DNA from: SIG714 sp964638675
GTDB taxonomy: Bacteria; Bacillota; Clostridia; Oscillospirales; CAG-272
Reading direction: 5' to 3'
NCBI GenBank assembly: GCA_964638675.1
Contig: CAZXAU010000009.1
Location: 34,925-98,924 of the forward strand
Length of the DNA stretch: 64,000 nt
The notes below the pieces were generated by a model. The model made no database searches. It saw only the letters and a program-made list of their open reading frames with translations, and had not been told where the DNA came from. Shown one piece after another: positions 1 through 7,946 of the stretch (positions are counted from its first letter, which is position 1; each line of letters starts with the position of its first letter). Position numbers and translations under genes: made by a program.

Positions 1-70
1 TACTGTCTTTTTGCTTGTCGGTATTATAATACGGAGTTTTTGAATTTTCTGTAAACTTCAGCGGAACCTA

Positions 71-122
71 TTGACAAACAGTTCCTACAGGTGTAGTATA
101 TACACAGATACTACAAGTGTAG
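71..122 (+). promoter_or_regulatory. Promoter with two BlaI/MecI-type operators
   Basis: A TTGACA -35 box (71-76) and a TAGTAT -10 box (94-99) are separated by 17 bases. Two dyads of the form CTACA-N2-TGTAG lie at 85-96, overlapping the -10, and at 111-122, just past the start of transcription. TACA/TGTA dyads are the known BlaI/MecI operator core, so the first gene of this operon probably represses its own promoter. Confidence 0.85.
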
Positions 123-142
123 GAGGAAAGCGTGAAAGAAAT

Positions 143-267
143 GATCATCCGTTTCCGGCACAGATATGTTTCACGCACAAATTTTCCTTAAAAATGGGAA
201 TATCACATTTTTAAGGAGTATTTCAATACTACTTATGCCGCCGCAGGGCGGCGGAATGGAGATTATT
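143..267 (+). repeat. Leader element A, copy 1 (structured 5' leader of blaI-like gene)
   Basis: This untranslated leader resembles the one at 3577-3733 before the second blaI-like gene. Shared blocks are TCATCCG, TGTTTCACGCACAAATT, an AAAAATGG stem arm and a GC-rich hairpin followed by AATGGAG. The first hairpin has 11-bp arms at 186-196 and 206-216. The second has GCCGCC and GGCGGC arms (237-252) around a GCAG loop, with the ribosome-binding site immediately after it. Both stems persist in the other copy with different bases, which suggests an RNA structure. Confidence 0.7.
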
Positions 268-630
268 ATGAATTTATCGGAACGTGAGTGGACAGTTCTG
301 AACGCCCTCTGGGAAACCGGCGGTGCCGAGCTTGGTGTACTCGTTAATGAACTGTTTAAAAACACCGGTTGGAGTCGTAATACGGTGCTGACCTATCTGA
401 CAAGAATGGAATCAAAAGGACTTGTGCGGATCGATAAAGAAAAATATCCGCATATTTACCGTGCGACCGTAAATCGTGAGAGTTGTCAACAGCAGGAGCG
501 GCAGAACTTTCTTCATCGTGTTTACAATGGCTCTGCCGGCGACCTGATCACAGCCTTTTTAAAAGAGGAAACGATCTCACCGGAAGAAAGAGAACGCCTT
601 CGCAAGCTTCTCGATGACATGGAGGTTTAG
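268..630 (+). CDS. BlaI/MecI-family transcriptional repressor (1)
   Basis: A 120-residue winged-helix repressor of the BlaI/MecI/CopY family. The N-terminal part (LSEREWTVLNALWE, then TVLTYLTRMESKGLV) is the typical DNA-binding domain, followed by a short dimerisation tail. In this family the repressor leaves its operator when a partner M56 membrane protease senses an envelope signal; here that partner lies just downstream. The start at 268 is chosen because it follows AATGGAG at the right distance. An in-frame extension to 166 would run through the hairpin leader and is unlikely. Two TACA/TGTA dyads in the promoter fit autoregulation. The inducer is unknown. Confidence 0.9.
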   Translation: MNLSEREWTVLNALWETGGAELGVLVNELFKNTGWSRNTVLTYLTRMESKGLVRIDKEKYPHIYRATVNRESCQQQERQNFLHRVYNGSAGDLITAFLKEETISPEERERLRKLLDDMEV

Positions 631-632
631 AT

Positions 633-762
633 CTGAAAAATAAATTTTTCAGAGGTGTTTTGTGACTTTCGCCACTAACTCGGCGGCGATTTTGCTCTGC
701 AAAACCGGCCCCAATTCCACAAGAAAGGAAGCTTTCGCACTGCGAAAGCTATGGTTATAAAT
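633..762 (+). repeat. Leader element B, copy 1
   Basis: A 130-bp element fills the gap between the blaI-like stop and the M56 start. It opens with a hairpin CTGAAAAA / TTTTTCAG (633-652), continues through GTGACTTTCGCCAC and a GCGG...CTGC stem, then AAAGGA (724-729), and ends with AGCTTTCGC / GCGAAAGCT (730-750) and ATGGTTATAAAT directly before ATG 763. Close relatives lie at 11655-11764 (minus) and 47911-48040, each also ending at a start codon. The first stem has different bases from the other copies but is still paired. Confidence 0.75.
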
Positions 763-2724
763 ATGTTTGATCTATGGGCATTTCTCCTCCAGACACTTAC
801 CGCCTCGGGTGTTGCTCTGCTTTTGCTGGTACTAAAGGCATTATTCAAAGATAAGCTTTCTCCGAAGTGGCATTTTGCCGTTTGGTCTGTTCTCGGAATC
901 ATGATATTGATACCTGCGGGATATAACGGCAGATATACATTATTTCACTGGCAGTTGGTTGTTGAGGTAATTAAATCATGTGTCGGAGATTATTCTGTCA
1001 CACAGGTTCTTTTCCCCATTCCGATATTGACCTCCATACCGAAAACAATTGTACAGTGGATCTTTGCCGGATATATTCTCGGCGTTATTGTTCACATTAT
1101 TAAATATCTGGTATCCTATATTCGTCTTCGCTTGATATTGCGAAAGAGTTTTCGCCCGAGTGACGAACTGATCGCACGAATTCATAATATCGCCGACACG
1201 CAGAAGGTTAAGATCGGACGTGTGATCGCAGTTCACGGATTGCCGAGCGCATTTGTATGCGGTGTTATCAGACCTGTATTAGTGATACCTGCAGACAGCG
1301 ATATCGACGATAAAGTGATCCTGCACGAAATTCTGCATATGAAGTACAAAGACACCCTGTGGAGCATCGTAATATGCTTTCTGAGATGCCTCCATTGGTG
1401 CAATCCCCTTATTATTTACTGTGCAGATCAGGCGATCAATGATATGGAAGCACGTTGCGATCAGCATGTGCTTGAACAGCTTGAGGGTGAGGAACGCAGA
1501 GATTACGGAATGATTCTCCTGCGCATGGCAAATGACCGATTTGCCAAAACTCCGGGCAGTACTTGTATCAATAACGGCGGTAAAAAAATCTGCAAGCGTA
1601 TTGAAGCGATTGCACGATTCAAGAAATACCCGGTCGGAATGAGATCGGTGTCTATCTGTGTTATTATACTGCTTACATTATCGTTGATCGTAGGAGTTCA
1701 GGCATCAACAGTATATGAATCAAACAGTAGCTCGATGTGGCTGTCTTTTGCATCGGCAAGAAGCACTCCATGCACAACACCGGCAGGTGCATTTGATACT
1801 TATGCAAAAGCAGTGCTGGATCAGAACGGACTCTACAGGATCATGTGCGCCCCGGAAGCTATGCAGGGAGAAATTATAAATGAAATATCAGAAAAAGAAA
1901 AGATCGGCATATATCCAACTTGGGATTGCGGGCTGAATGAGTGGCCGGACAAACAAAGCGGATATTATATATACAACCTTGAACCATGCGGTAAAAATAC
2001 CTACGAAGGGCTGTTGGTAATAAAGGTGAATTATCCGTCGAACGGTCAGGTTGAAGAAGAAGGTAAAACCTATCTTGCAATTCAAAATCTTCGGGCCCAA
2101 AAAGAAAGCGGGCGTTGGGTCGTGACAGCCTTGGAGGATTTCAGAAATGTCGAAACGACCGTACAGAGACTTGATTGGGGCTGTCCTGAGCTTCCCGGTA
2201 TCACATATTCCGGAACGGCTGCAGACTTTCGTGTCGATGTTAAGATCCAAACGATATACACGGTCGAAAATACGGTTAAACAAGATAACAGCAGCTATAT
2301 ATTCGGAAACGTCACTTCTTATTTCGATAAAACGCCAAAGCCTGATGCCGAATTTTCACAAGCTGCCGAAACACAGGATGCAATTATAACTCATCTCGGA
2401 AGTGCGGCAGACAGAGATATGATCAAAAGATTGGGGATCTCTGCCGCTCCGGTATATCCGGGAGAAAATCGTCCCGATGATATGACAGATCCGACAACGA
2501 GCGCATATGAATCGGGAAGGAGCGGTCTGAACAGTAGCTGGTGGTACAATCATATGACCGAGTCGGGATGGGGTCCCACAGTCACGCTCGATCTCGGCGG
2601 AAGTCAGACAAGTGAACCAAAACAGTATTTCAACCTTCCGGAATACTATGCCGCCGACCTCTATATCAATAATGAACTTGCAGCAGAGCTTACCCTGGAT
2701 CTGCAGAAAGGAATAGAAGAATGA
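763..2724 (+). CDS. M56-family (BlaR1-like) membrane metalloprotease with novel sensor domain
   Basis: A 653-residue M56 peptidase. Hydrophobic segments in the first 115 residues precede the zinc site HEILH (188-192) and the downstream acidic ligand region DMEARCD (about 228-234). A further membrane segment (about 296-317) leads to an exported domain of about 335 residues. BlaR1 and MecR1 carry a penicillin-binding sensor in this place; none of its active-site motifs is visible here, so the signal is probably different. Start 763 is preferred over the in-frame ATG at 751 because the third copy of the upstream leader lacks the earlier ATG. The gene overlaps the next by 4 bp and is co-transcribed with the repressor at 268. 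Confidence 0.85.
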   Translation: MFDLWAFLLQTLTASGVALLLLVLKALFKDKLSPKWHFAVWSVLGIMILIPAGYNGRYTLFHWQLVVEVIKSCVGDYSVTQVLFPIPILTSIPKTIVQWIFAGYILGVIVHIIKYLVSYIRLRLILRKSFRPSDELIARIHNIADTQKVKIGRVIAVHGLPSAFVCGVIRPVLVIPADSDIDDKVILHEILHMKYKDTLWSIVICFLRCLHWCNPLIIYCADQAINDMEARCDQHVLEQLEGEERRDYGMILLRMANDRFAKTPGSTCINNGGKKICKRIEAIARFKKYPVGMRSVSICVIILLTLSLIVGVQASTVYESNSSSMWLSFASARSTPCTTPAGAFDTYAKAVLDQNGLYRIMCAPEAMQGEIINEISEKEKIGIYPTWDCGLNEWPDKQSGYYIYNLEPCGKNTYEGLLVIKVNYPSNGQVEEEGKTYLAIQNLRAQKESGRWVVTALEDFRNVETTVQRLDWGCPELPGITYSGTAADFRVDVKIQTIYTVENTVKQDNSSYIFGNVTSYFDKTPKPDAEFSQAAETQDAIITHLGSAADRDMIKRLGISAAPVYPGENRPDDMTDPTTSAYESGRSGLNSSWWYNHMTESGWGPTVTLDLGGSQTSEPKQYFNLPEYYAADLYINNELAAELTLDLQKGIEE

Positions 2725-3305
2725 GCGACTATAGAAAAATTTGCGATGGCATATCAAAGATCGGGATCGGTTATTCCTTCATCTACTTCAACATAAACAT
2801 CAATAACGTCAGTCTGTTGCCATCTTTCGTAGGATACATGTTGATTTTATCGGCAATTAACTGCCTGAAGGATGAAGAAAGAGAGCTTTCTCTGCTCCGT
2901 ACTCTTGGTGTTATTCTTGCTTTGTGGAATGGTGCTGAATGGGTCTTCAACATACTTGAGATCAACCTTGGCGGCGCATGGCAATTTATCGATATTACCG
3001 TCTGCCTGGTGAACCTATACTTTCACTATCAACTGCTCACCAATTTGGCATCGATCGCAGCAAAGTATCAGCCGGAGGGATACAAGCTGGATGCAAAACT
3101 TCTGCGGTACAGAACCTTGCAAACCGTTATGCTGACGGTAAGCGAAATCATTTATTATCTCCGGACATGGATATCTGAGGTCTGGACATACATTTCATTC
3201 GCTATGCTTATCGTCTACCTCATAGCGGGTATCTGCTTAATAAAAGCTCTGTTTGATCTTGAAAAGTGTATACGACAAGTACGTACAAGCGATAAAGCGA
3301 TATGA
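2721..3305 (+). CDS. Polytopic membrane protein of unknown function
   Basis: A 194-residue protein with about five hydrophobic segments and short charged linkers. Its ATG overlaps the stop of the M56 gene (ATGA), so the two are translationally coupled and probably work together. I recognise no family. By position it could be a partner of the protease or part of the envelope response that the operon controls. Confidence 0.6.
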   Translation: MSDYRKICDGISKIGIGYSFIYFNININNVSLLPSFVGYMLILSAINCLKDEERELSLLRTLGVILALWNGAEWVFNILEINLGGAWQFIDITVCLVNLYFHYQLLTNLASIAAKYQPEGYKLDAKLLRYRTLQTVMLTVSEIIYYLRTWISEVWTYISFAMLIVYLIAGICLIKALFDLEKCIRQVRTSDKAI

Positions 3306-3455
3306 TTTCAAGGGTAATGGTACAGTAAAGAAAGTATAATTCCCTTTTACAAAGCCGAAGATTGGATACGAGAATCGGTTATCCGCATCATCAATATCAT
3401 CAATTGGAAAATTTCATTAGGGTTAATTTCGGAATAATAAAGACATATTTAAATC

Positions 3456-3493
3456 AAAAAGCTGTCAGACCTCAAAATCTGATAGCTTTTTTT
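3456..3493 (+). terminator. Rho-independent terminator of the first BlaI operon
   Basis: A stem AAAGCTGTCAGA / TCTGATAGCTTT with one G-T pair is followed by a run of T. It lies about 150 bp after the membrane gene and just before the next promoter. Between 3306 and 3455 I see no credible gene. Confidence 0.8.
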
Positions 3494-3502
3494 AAAAAAC
3501 TA

Positions 3503-3548
3503 TTGACAAAAACACACTATTGTGATAGTATAGACTATAGAAATAGTC
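3503..3548 (+). promoter_or_regulatory. Promoter of second BlaI operon with ACTAT/ATAGT operators
   Basis: TTGACA (3503-3508) and TAGTAT (3526-3531) are 17 bases apart, a near copy of the first operon's promoter. The dyads differ: ACTAT-N4-ATAGT at 3516-3529 and GACTAT-N4-ATAGTC at 3533-3548. Their positions relative to the -10 match those of the TACA/TGTA dyads in operon 1, so they are probably the operators of the second repressor. Confidence 0.8.
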
Positions 3549-3576
3549 TATTGGCAGTCAGCGTAAAAGATAAGTT

Positions 3577-3733
3577 CATCCGATGCCAACGCACATCTGT
3601 TTCACGCACAAATTCTACTTAAAAATGGAATCTGCCCCATTTTTGTTTTCAAAGAAAACTTTCCTTCTGAAACACAGGAGAATTTCATTACTTTATGTAT
3701 GTGCCGCCGCAAGGTGGCGGAATGGAGGTCATT
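3577..3733 (+). repeat. Leader element A, copy 2
   Basis: Second copy of the leader at 143-267. It keeps TCATCCG, TGTTTCACGCACAAATT and an AAAAATGG / CCATTTTT stem. The terminal hairpin is GCCGCC-GCAA-GGTGGC (3703-3718), directly followed by GGAATGGAGG and the start codon at 3734. An insertion of about 35 bases lies in the middle compared with copy 1. Confidence 0.7.
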
Positions 3734-4090
3734 ATGAAAGATAAACTATTTGACAGCGAATTAAAAGTCATGGAGATCATTTGGGCTAACTGTTCAATTT
3801 CGGCTAAAGAGATCAGCCTGATTGCCGCTGAAAGGATAGGGTGGAACAAGAATACTACCTACACTGTAATAAAGAAGCTGATTGAAAAAGGTTTTGTAAA
3901 GCGTGAAGATCCCGGTTTTATTTGCACTTCTATTGTCTCTCAAAGCGAGATACAGAGCAGTGAAGCAATGTCACTTATAAAGAAGTTGTTCGGCGGATCA
4001 CGTCAGGCTTTGTTCTCCGCTCTGCTTACCGATGAGCCGCTGACGCAGGATGAGATTGCACTGCTGCGTGATATGATCGACAAAAAGTAA
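3734..4090 (+). CDS. BlaI/MecI-family transcriptional repressor (2)
   Basis: A 118-residue paralogue of the repressor at 268, with the same winged-helix layout (LFDSELKVMEIIWANCSIS, then NTTYTVIKKLIEKGFVKRE). It is diverged in the recognition region, in line with its different operator sequences. ATG 3734 follows GGAATGGAGG; the longer reading frame from 3695 would translate the leader hairpin. The M56 gene starts 5 bp downstream, so this is a compact repressor-protease pair. Confidence 0.9.
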   Translation: MKDKLFDSELKVMEIIWANCSISAKEISLIAAERIGWNKNTTYTVIKKLIEKGFVKREDPGFICTSIVSQSEIQSSEAMSLIKKLFGGSRQALFSALLTDEPLTQDEIALLRDMIDKK

Positions 4091-4095
4091 CTCTC

Positions 4096-5016
4096 ATGTT
4101 GCAAGAGGTTTTTTATTGGATATTTAATATGAGCATAGCAGCCTCAATAACCGGCGTGTTTGTTATGCTTATAAGACTTATAAAAAACATTCCGAGAAGG
4201 GTTACGATATTTCTCTGGCTGATTCCCTTTTTCAGAATGGCAATACCCATAGCCTTAAATAGCCCATACAGCTTTATGTCGCTGTTTTCCCGTATTTCTA
4301 CCGTAAGTAAGACCATAGTCATATATCAGCCAACCGAAAAAATATCATTATCGCTTATGAACAGTGTCGGGTGGGCGAAAGGCTATTTCCCGATAACATA
4401 TAAATTCAACATTTTAGACAGGCTTTTTGACATTGCTTCGATTGTATGGATAATTATATTTTCTGCGATCTTTCTTATGCTGACCTTCATTTATTTCGCA
4501 ACGATCATCGAAATGAAAGACGCCAGATATCTGCGTGATAATCTCTATATCTCCGATAAGATAGCATCTCCTGCCGTCTACGGAATCATAAAACCGAAGA
4601 TCATCCTGCCGTTATCCTTCATGGACAAGGATATCGAATATATTTTACTGCATGAAAATATACACATAAGTCGCAAAGATAATCTGTTGAGAATGCTTGC
4701 ATTTGCGATTACTGCAGTTCATTGGTTCAACCCTCTTGCCTGGATTTTTTTAAAGCTTTTCCTTGCAGATCTTGAACTGTCCTGTGATGAGTGTGTGCTT
4801 GTAAAGTTGGGTGCTGTCAGTGCCAAAGAGTATGCATTGTCTTTATTGGAATACAGAGAAAGCGGAACACTTTTTACATCTGCTTTCGGCGGGGCTAAGA
4901 TAAAGACAAGGATTGAAAACATACTGTCTTTCAAAGAAATGACGCTGGCTTCACTGATCATATTTTGCGGATTGATCTTCTCAATTTTCTATCTGTTGCT
5001 GACTAATGCAAGTTGA
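4096..5016 (+). CDS. M56-family membrane metalloprotease without exported sensor domain
   Basis: A 306-residue M56 protein. Several membrane segments flank the zinc motif HENIH (186-190) and the conserved DLELSCDEC (about 225-233). It ends with one more hydrophobic segment (about 280-303) and has essentially no exported C-terminal sensor, unlike the 653-residue paralogue at 763. Sensing may depend on its membrane part or on the polytopic protein encoded 12 bp downstream. Its likely role is to inactivate the repressor at 3734 upon signal. Confidence 0.85.
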   Translation: MLQEVFYWIFNMSIAASITGVFVMLIRLIKNIPRRVTIFLWLIPFFRMAIPIALNSPYSFMSLFSRISTVSKTIVIYQPTEKISLSLMNSVGWAKGYFPITYKFNILDRLFDIASIVWIIIFSAIFLMLTFIYFATIIEMKDARYLRDNLYISDKIASPAVYGIIKPKIILPLSFMDKDIEYILLHENIHISRKDNLLRMLAFAITAVHWFNPLAWIFLKLFLADLELSCDECVLVKLGAVSAKEYALSLLEYRESGTLFTSAFGGAKIKTRIENILSFKEMTLASLIIFCGLIFSIFYLLLTNAS

Positions 5017-5028
5017 AAGGAAAAAAAT

Positions 5029-6015
5029 ATGAAAAATAAAAATTTTAACAGATACTATCTGCTTTCCTGTATCGGTGTTTTCCTTGCTTCCATTTACCCT
5101 TTTTCGATGGGCGTGAGAGTTATAACCGATATGATAGCTGACGGAATTGTCTTGAAGGAAAACTATCCGAAATATATAATTCCGTATACACCGATCTGCA
5201 TTGCCATTCTGATAGGTCTACTGTTAATGCCGTTATGCATGAAACTGTTAAAAAAATATTCCCTGATAGGCGGATCACTTATTGCAATCGGAATATTCTT
5301 TATAATTGAAATACTGTTTGAGCAGAAAGTAGTGATTGCGACACTTGACAGGGTTGCAAATCTCGGGGATTGGCAAATGTACATGTGTTACCAACTGCCC
5401 GGAGGATTGGGCGGCGAAACAATTACAACATATAAAATTAAAACGCCAGTGGAAATTTTGATGGGTGACTACAATCCCGCTTTCAAACTGCATTTCTATA
5501 TAATATCTATCGTTCTGATACTCTCTATACTCAACTGCTTATACGGATTCGGTCAAATGGTAAAGACCGGCGAAAAGAAACGCCTTAAGTCTTTGATCTT
5601 GCAGTCGGTTTGCTCGCTTGCATTTCTCGGGCTTTGCATCCTCGCCTGCTTCACCTCTTTCTGGAGAGACGGAAACATTCTTGTATCTCCTTTATCTGCA
5701 ACTTTAATGACCGCATTCTTTATCCTTTTGGGCATGACGGCAGGTATCTTTGTGGGTTCACTCCTTTTGGGAAAAGTAAAATTTGTTTCTGTGTTGATTC
5801 CGTCAATATTTTCATCATTGATGACATTACTTATGTATATCGGTGAAATGATCCTGTTGCACGGACAGTTGTACAAATTCGGAAGCGGATTCATTTTCGA
5901 CGGAATACCGAGAATCGTTCTCTCCCCAGTCGATCTGCTGGTCATCGTCGCCTCAGGATGTATAACCGCTCTGATACTCAGATCGATATACAAAAACGAA
6001 GAGCCGAAAACGTAA
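5029..6015 (+). CDS. Polytopic membrane protein of unknown function
   Basis: A 328-residue protein with roughly eight hydrophobic segments. A polar stretch around residues 105-145 (LGDWQMYMCYQLPGG) is probably extracellular. It follows the M56 gene by 12 bp with a good AAAGGAAAA ribosome-binding site. I do not recognise the family. As last gene of the second BlaI operon it may act as co-sensor or output. No catalytic motif is visible. Confidence 0.6.
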   Translation: MKNKNFNRYYLLSCIGVFLASIYPFSMGVRVITDMIADGIVLKENYPKYIIPYTPICIAILIGLLLMPLCMKLLKKYSLIGGSLIAIGIFFIIEILFEQKVVIATLDRVANLGDWQMYMCYQLPGGLGGETITTYKIKTPVEILMGDYNPAFKLHFYIISIVLILSILNCLYGFGQMVKTGEKKRLKSLILQSVCSLAFLGLCILACFTSFWRDGNILVSPLSATLMTAFFILLGMTAGIFVGSLLLGKVKFVSVLIPSIFSSLMTLLMYIGEMILLHGQLYKFGSGFIFDGIPRIVLSPVDLLVIVASGCITALILRSIYKNEEPKT

Positions 6016-6138
6016 ATCTGATATATGCCGAAACCTTCGTTCCTGCAATCGAAGTCAGCGAATATAAAGAATATTTTGAAGAGCAGGCGAAATATCATAC
6101 AACACAGAATAATAATTAAATCTTTAACCGTGTATATG

Positions 6139-6170
6139 GGGCTGTAACATCGGTACAGCCCTGTTTTTCT
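6139..6170 (+). terminator. Rho-independent terminator
   Basis: The stem GGGCTGTA / TACAGCCC (6139-6146, 6154-6161) is followed by TGTTTTTCTTT. It ends the second BlaI operon. Confidence 0.85.
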
Positions 6171-6229
6171 TTAAGTATAAGCGATAAGTTCAAGATCTTC
6201 CCCTACTATGATAATACTGCCTCTTTTTC

Positions 6230-6257
6230 GTGCTGTCTTGATTTGACAGCACTTTTT
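6230..6257 (+). terminator. Second tandem terminator
   Basis: GTGCTGTC / GACAGCAC (6230-6237, 6245-6252) is followed by TTTTT. It backs up the terminator 60 bp upstream. The rest of 6016-6285 shows no gene. Confidence 0.7.
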
Positions 6258-6285
6258 ACATCCTCAGAAATAATTTATAAATCTA

Positions 6286-6314
6286 TTGTATTTTCTTTGC
6301 AATTATGATATACT
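6286..6314 (+). promoter_or_regulatory. Sigma-A-type promoter of the liaF-like operon
   Basis: TTGTAT (6286-6291) and TATACT (6309-6314) are 17 bases apart. The operon's start codon lies 56 bp downstream at 6370. Confidence 0.65.
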
Positions 6315-6369
6315 GCCGTTAGAAATCAATCTTGTTTTTCAAGATACTTACATGAAAGAAGGACAGATC

Positions 6370-7041
6370 ATGAAAACACTCAACAGAATAGTCTGGGGCG
6401 TTGTACTTATTGCTATTGCTGTGCTGTTTGCACTAAACTCACTGGACATAATCGATCTATCATTTAAGGGCTGGTGGACATTGTTTATAATAATTCCCTG
6501 CGGAGTCGGGCTGGCCACCGAACGTGATAAAACCGGAAATCTTATAGGTCTTGCCATCGGCGTAGGTCTCTTACTTTTAAGCCGTGATATTATAAGCTTT
6601 TCTATGCTTTGGAAGCTTGCGATTCCGGTAGTTTTATTGATCATCGGACTCAGAATGATATTCAGCGGATTTTTCAACAATAAAACCAATATGATAATAG
6701 CCGAAATCAAGCAAAACGGCGGCGAAATGAAAGAAAACTGTGCCACATTCTCAAGCAGTTATCTGAATTATGACTCTCAGGTATTTGAAGGTGCGGAACT
6801 GACTGCAGTCTTTGGCGGTATAAAATGTGATCTTAGAAATGCGATCATTGAAAAAGACTGTGCTATTCAATTGACCGCAGTCTTCGGCGGAATTGATATA
6901 TTAGTTCCCGACAATATAAATGTCAAGGTCTCCTCGAATTGCTTTTTCGGCGGAATTACAAATAAAACATCATCTCGCAAAGACGCTCCGACTCTCTACA
7001 TAAACGGAACATGTATGTTTGGAGGAACTGAAATAAAATGA
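6370..7041 (+). CDS. LiaF-like membrane protein
   Basis: A 223-residue protein with about four membrane segments in the first 100 residues (LiaI/LiaF-like N-terminus). A soluble C-terminal domain carries three repeats of the motif (L)TAVFGGI/FFGGI typical of the LiaF (YvqF) C-terminal domain. LiaF proteins restrain LiaRS-type cell-wall stress two-component systems in Firmicutes; no histidine kinase is present here. The start at 6370 follows AGAAGGA. The stop overlaps the next start (ATGA). The neighbouring BlaI/M56 operons suggest a cluster for envelope stress. Confidence 0.8.
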   Translation: MKTLNRIVWGVVLIAIAVLFALNSLDIIDLSFKGWWTLFIIIPCGVGLATERDKTGNLIGLAIGVGLLLLSRDIISFSMLWKLAIPVVLLIIGLRMIFSGFFNNKTNMIIAEIKQNGGEMKENCATFSSSYLNYDSQVFEGAELTAVFGGIKCDLRNAIIEKDCAIQLTAVFGGIDILVPDNINVKVSSNCFFGGITNKTSSRKDAPTLYINGTCMFGGTEIK

Positions 7042-7859
7042 CTGAAACTCAGAAAGTTATAAAAATTGTTGCCATTGCCTTTGCTATTTTACTTTCTGTA
7101 AGTATTATAGGCGGAATTCTGAGTGCGTTCAGCTTTGTTGATTATTTTTTCACCGGAGATTCGGATGCTGTCAGCGAAGAGATCAGAGAATATCAGATCT
7201 CATCACAACCGGACATTCTCGAAATCGAGATTAACGCCGCAGCTTTCACAATAAAGGAAGACCAAAAGTTTTCTGCCGAGAGCAATCTGAAATACCTTGA
7301 GTTAAAAGAAAGCAACGGCTGTCTGTCTATTAAAGACAATAAAAAACACTCAGGCGGATATAAAGATGCAGTTCTTGAGCTGTACATACCAAAAGATACA
7401 ACATTCAAAAAGGTAAGCATAAAGACAGGTGCAGGCTCGATAAATATTGACAGCCTGTCAGCCGAAAAAATCGATTTTGATTTCGGTGCAGGTGAAGTGA
7501 CAATAAATAATCTTGTCGCACTGTCGCAAATTGACATTGACGGCGGTGCAGGTTCAATCAGAATATTGAACGGCAGTCTTCGTGATCTTGACCTTGATAT
7601 GGGCGTCGGAGAGCTCGATCTGACATCATCGCTGACAGGAAAATGCAGACTCGAACTCGGTATCGGTGAATCTGATATTACCATAATCGGCAATAAAGAA
7701 GATTATACATTTGATATTGACAACGGCATCGGAACAATAACACTTGACGGAATGAATGTTTCAAACCTTAATGGATACGGAAACGGAGTAAACAGCATAG
7801 ATATTGACGGCGGAATCGGCAAAGTTGTTATAAAATTCAAATCTCCCGATGCTGATTGA
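7038..7859 (+). CDS. DUF4097-family envelope protein
   Basis: A 273-residue protein with one N-terminal membrane segment (about 8-30) that is probably a signal anchor. The remainder is built of short repeats with GAG/GVG turns (for example KTGAGSINI, FDFGAGEVTI, DGGAGSIRI, DMGVGELDL, LGIGESDITI), the parallel beta-helix pattern of the DUF4097/DUF2154-like adhesin fold. It is translationally coupled to the LiaF-like gene. Proteins of this type often accompany LiaF or PspC in envelope-stress operons; the exact role is unknown. Confidence 0.8.
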   Translation: MTETQKVIKIVAIAFAILLSVSIIGGILSAFSFVDYFFTGDSDAVSEEIREYQISSQPDILEIEINAAAFTIKEDQKFSAESNLKYLELKESNGCLSIKDNKKHSGGYKDAVLELYIPKDTTFKKVSIKTGAGSINIDSLSAEKIDFDFGAGEVTINNLVALSQIDIDGGAGSIRILNGSLRDLDLDMGVGELDLTSSLTGKCRLELGIGESDITIIGNKEDYTFDIDNGIGTITLDGMNVSNLNGYGNGVNSIDIDGGIGKVVIKFKSPDAD

Positions 7860-7892
7860 CAATAAAGAACTTTTTATATATTATTAAACCTT

Positions 7893-7927
7893 AAAAAGGA
7901 TTCCATCGTAAAAGAGGAATCCTTTTT
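7893..7927. terminator. Bidirectional terminator between convergent operons
   Basis: AAAAAGGATTCC and GGAATCCTTTTT flank an 11-base loop. The stem has T-runs on both strands, so it can end both the plus-strand DUF4097 operon and the minus-strand nup operon. Confidence 0.9.
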
Positions 7928-7946
7928 GATATATTATTCAATTTAG

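Noticed and set aside
166..267. N-terminal extension of the first blaI-like gene
   Set aside because: The frame is open but runs through two hairpins and the ribosome-binding site; the paralogue's leader gives a different peptide.
3362..3622. 86-codon open frame between the two BlaI operons
   Set aside because: It covers a terminator, a promoter and operators and has no ribosome-binding site.
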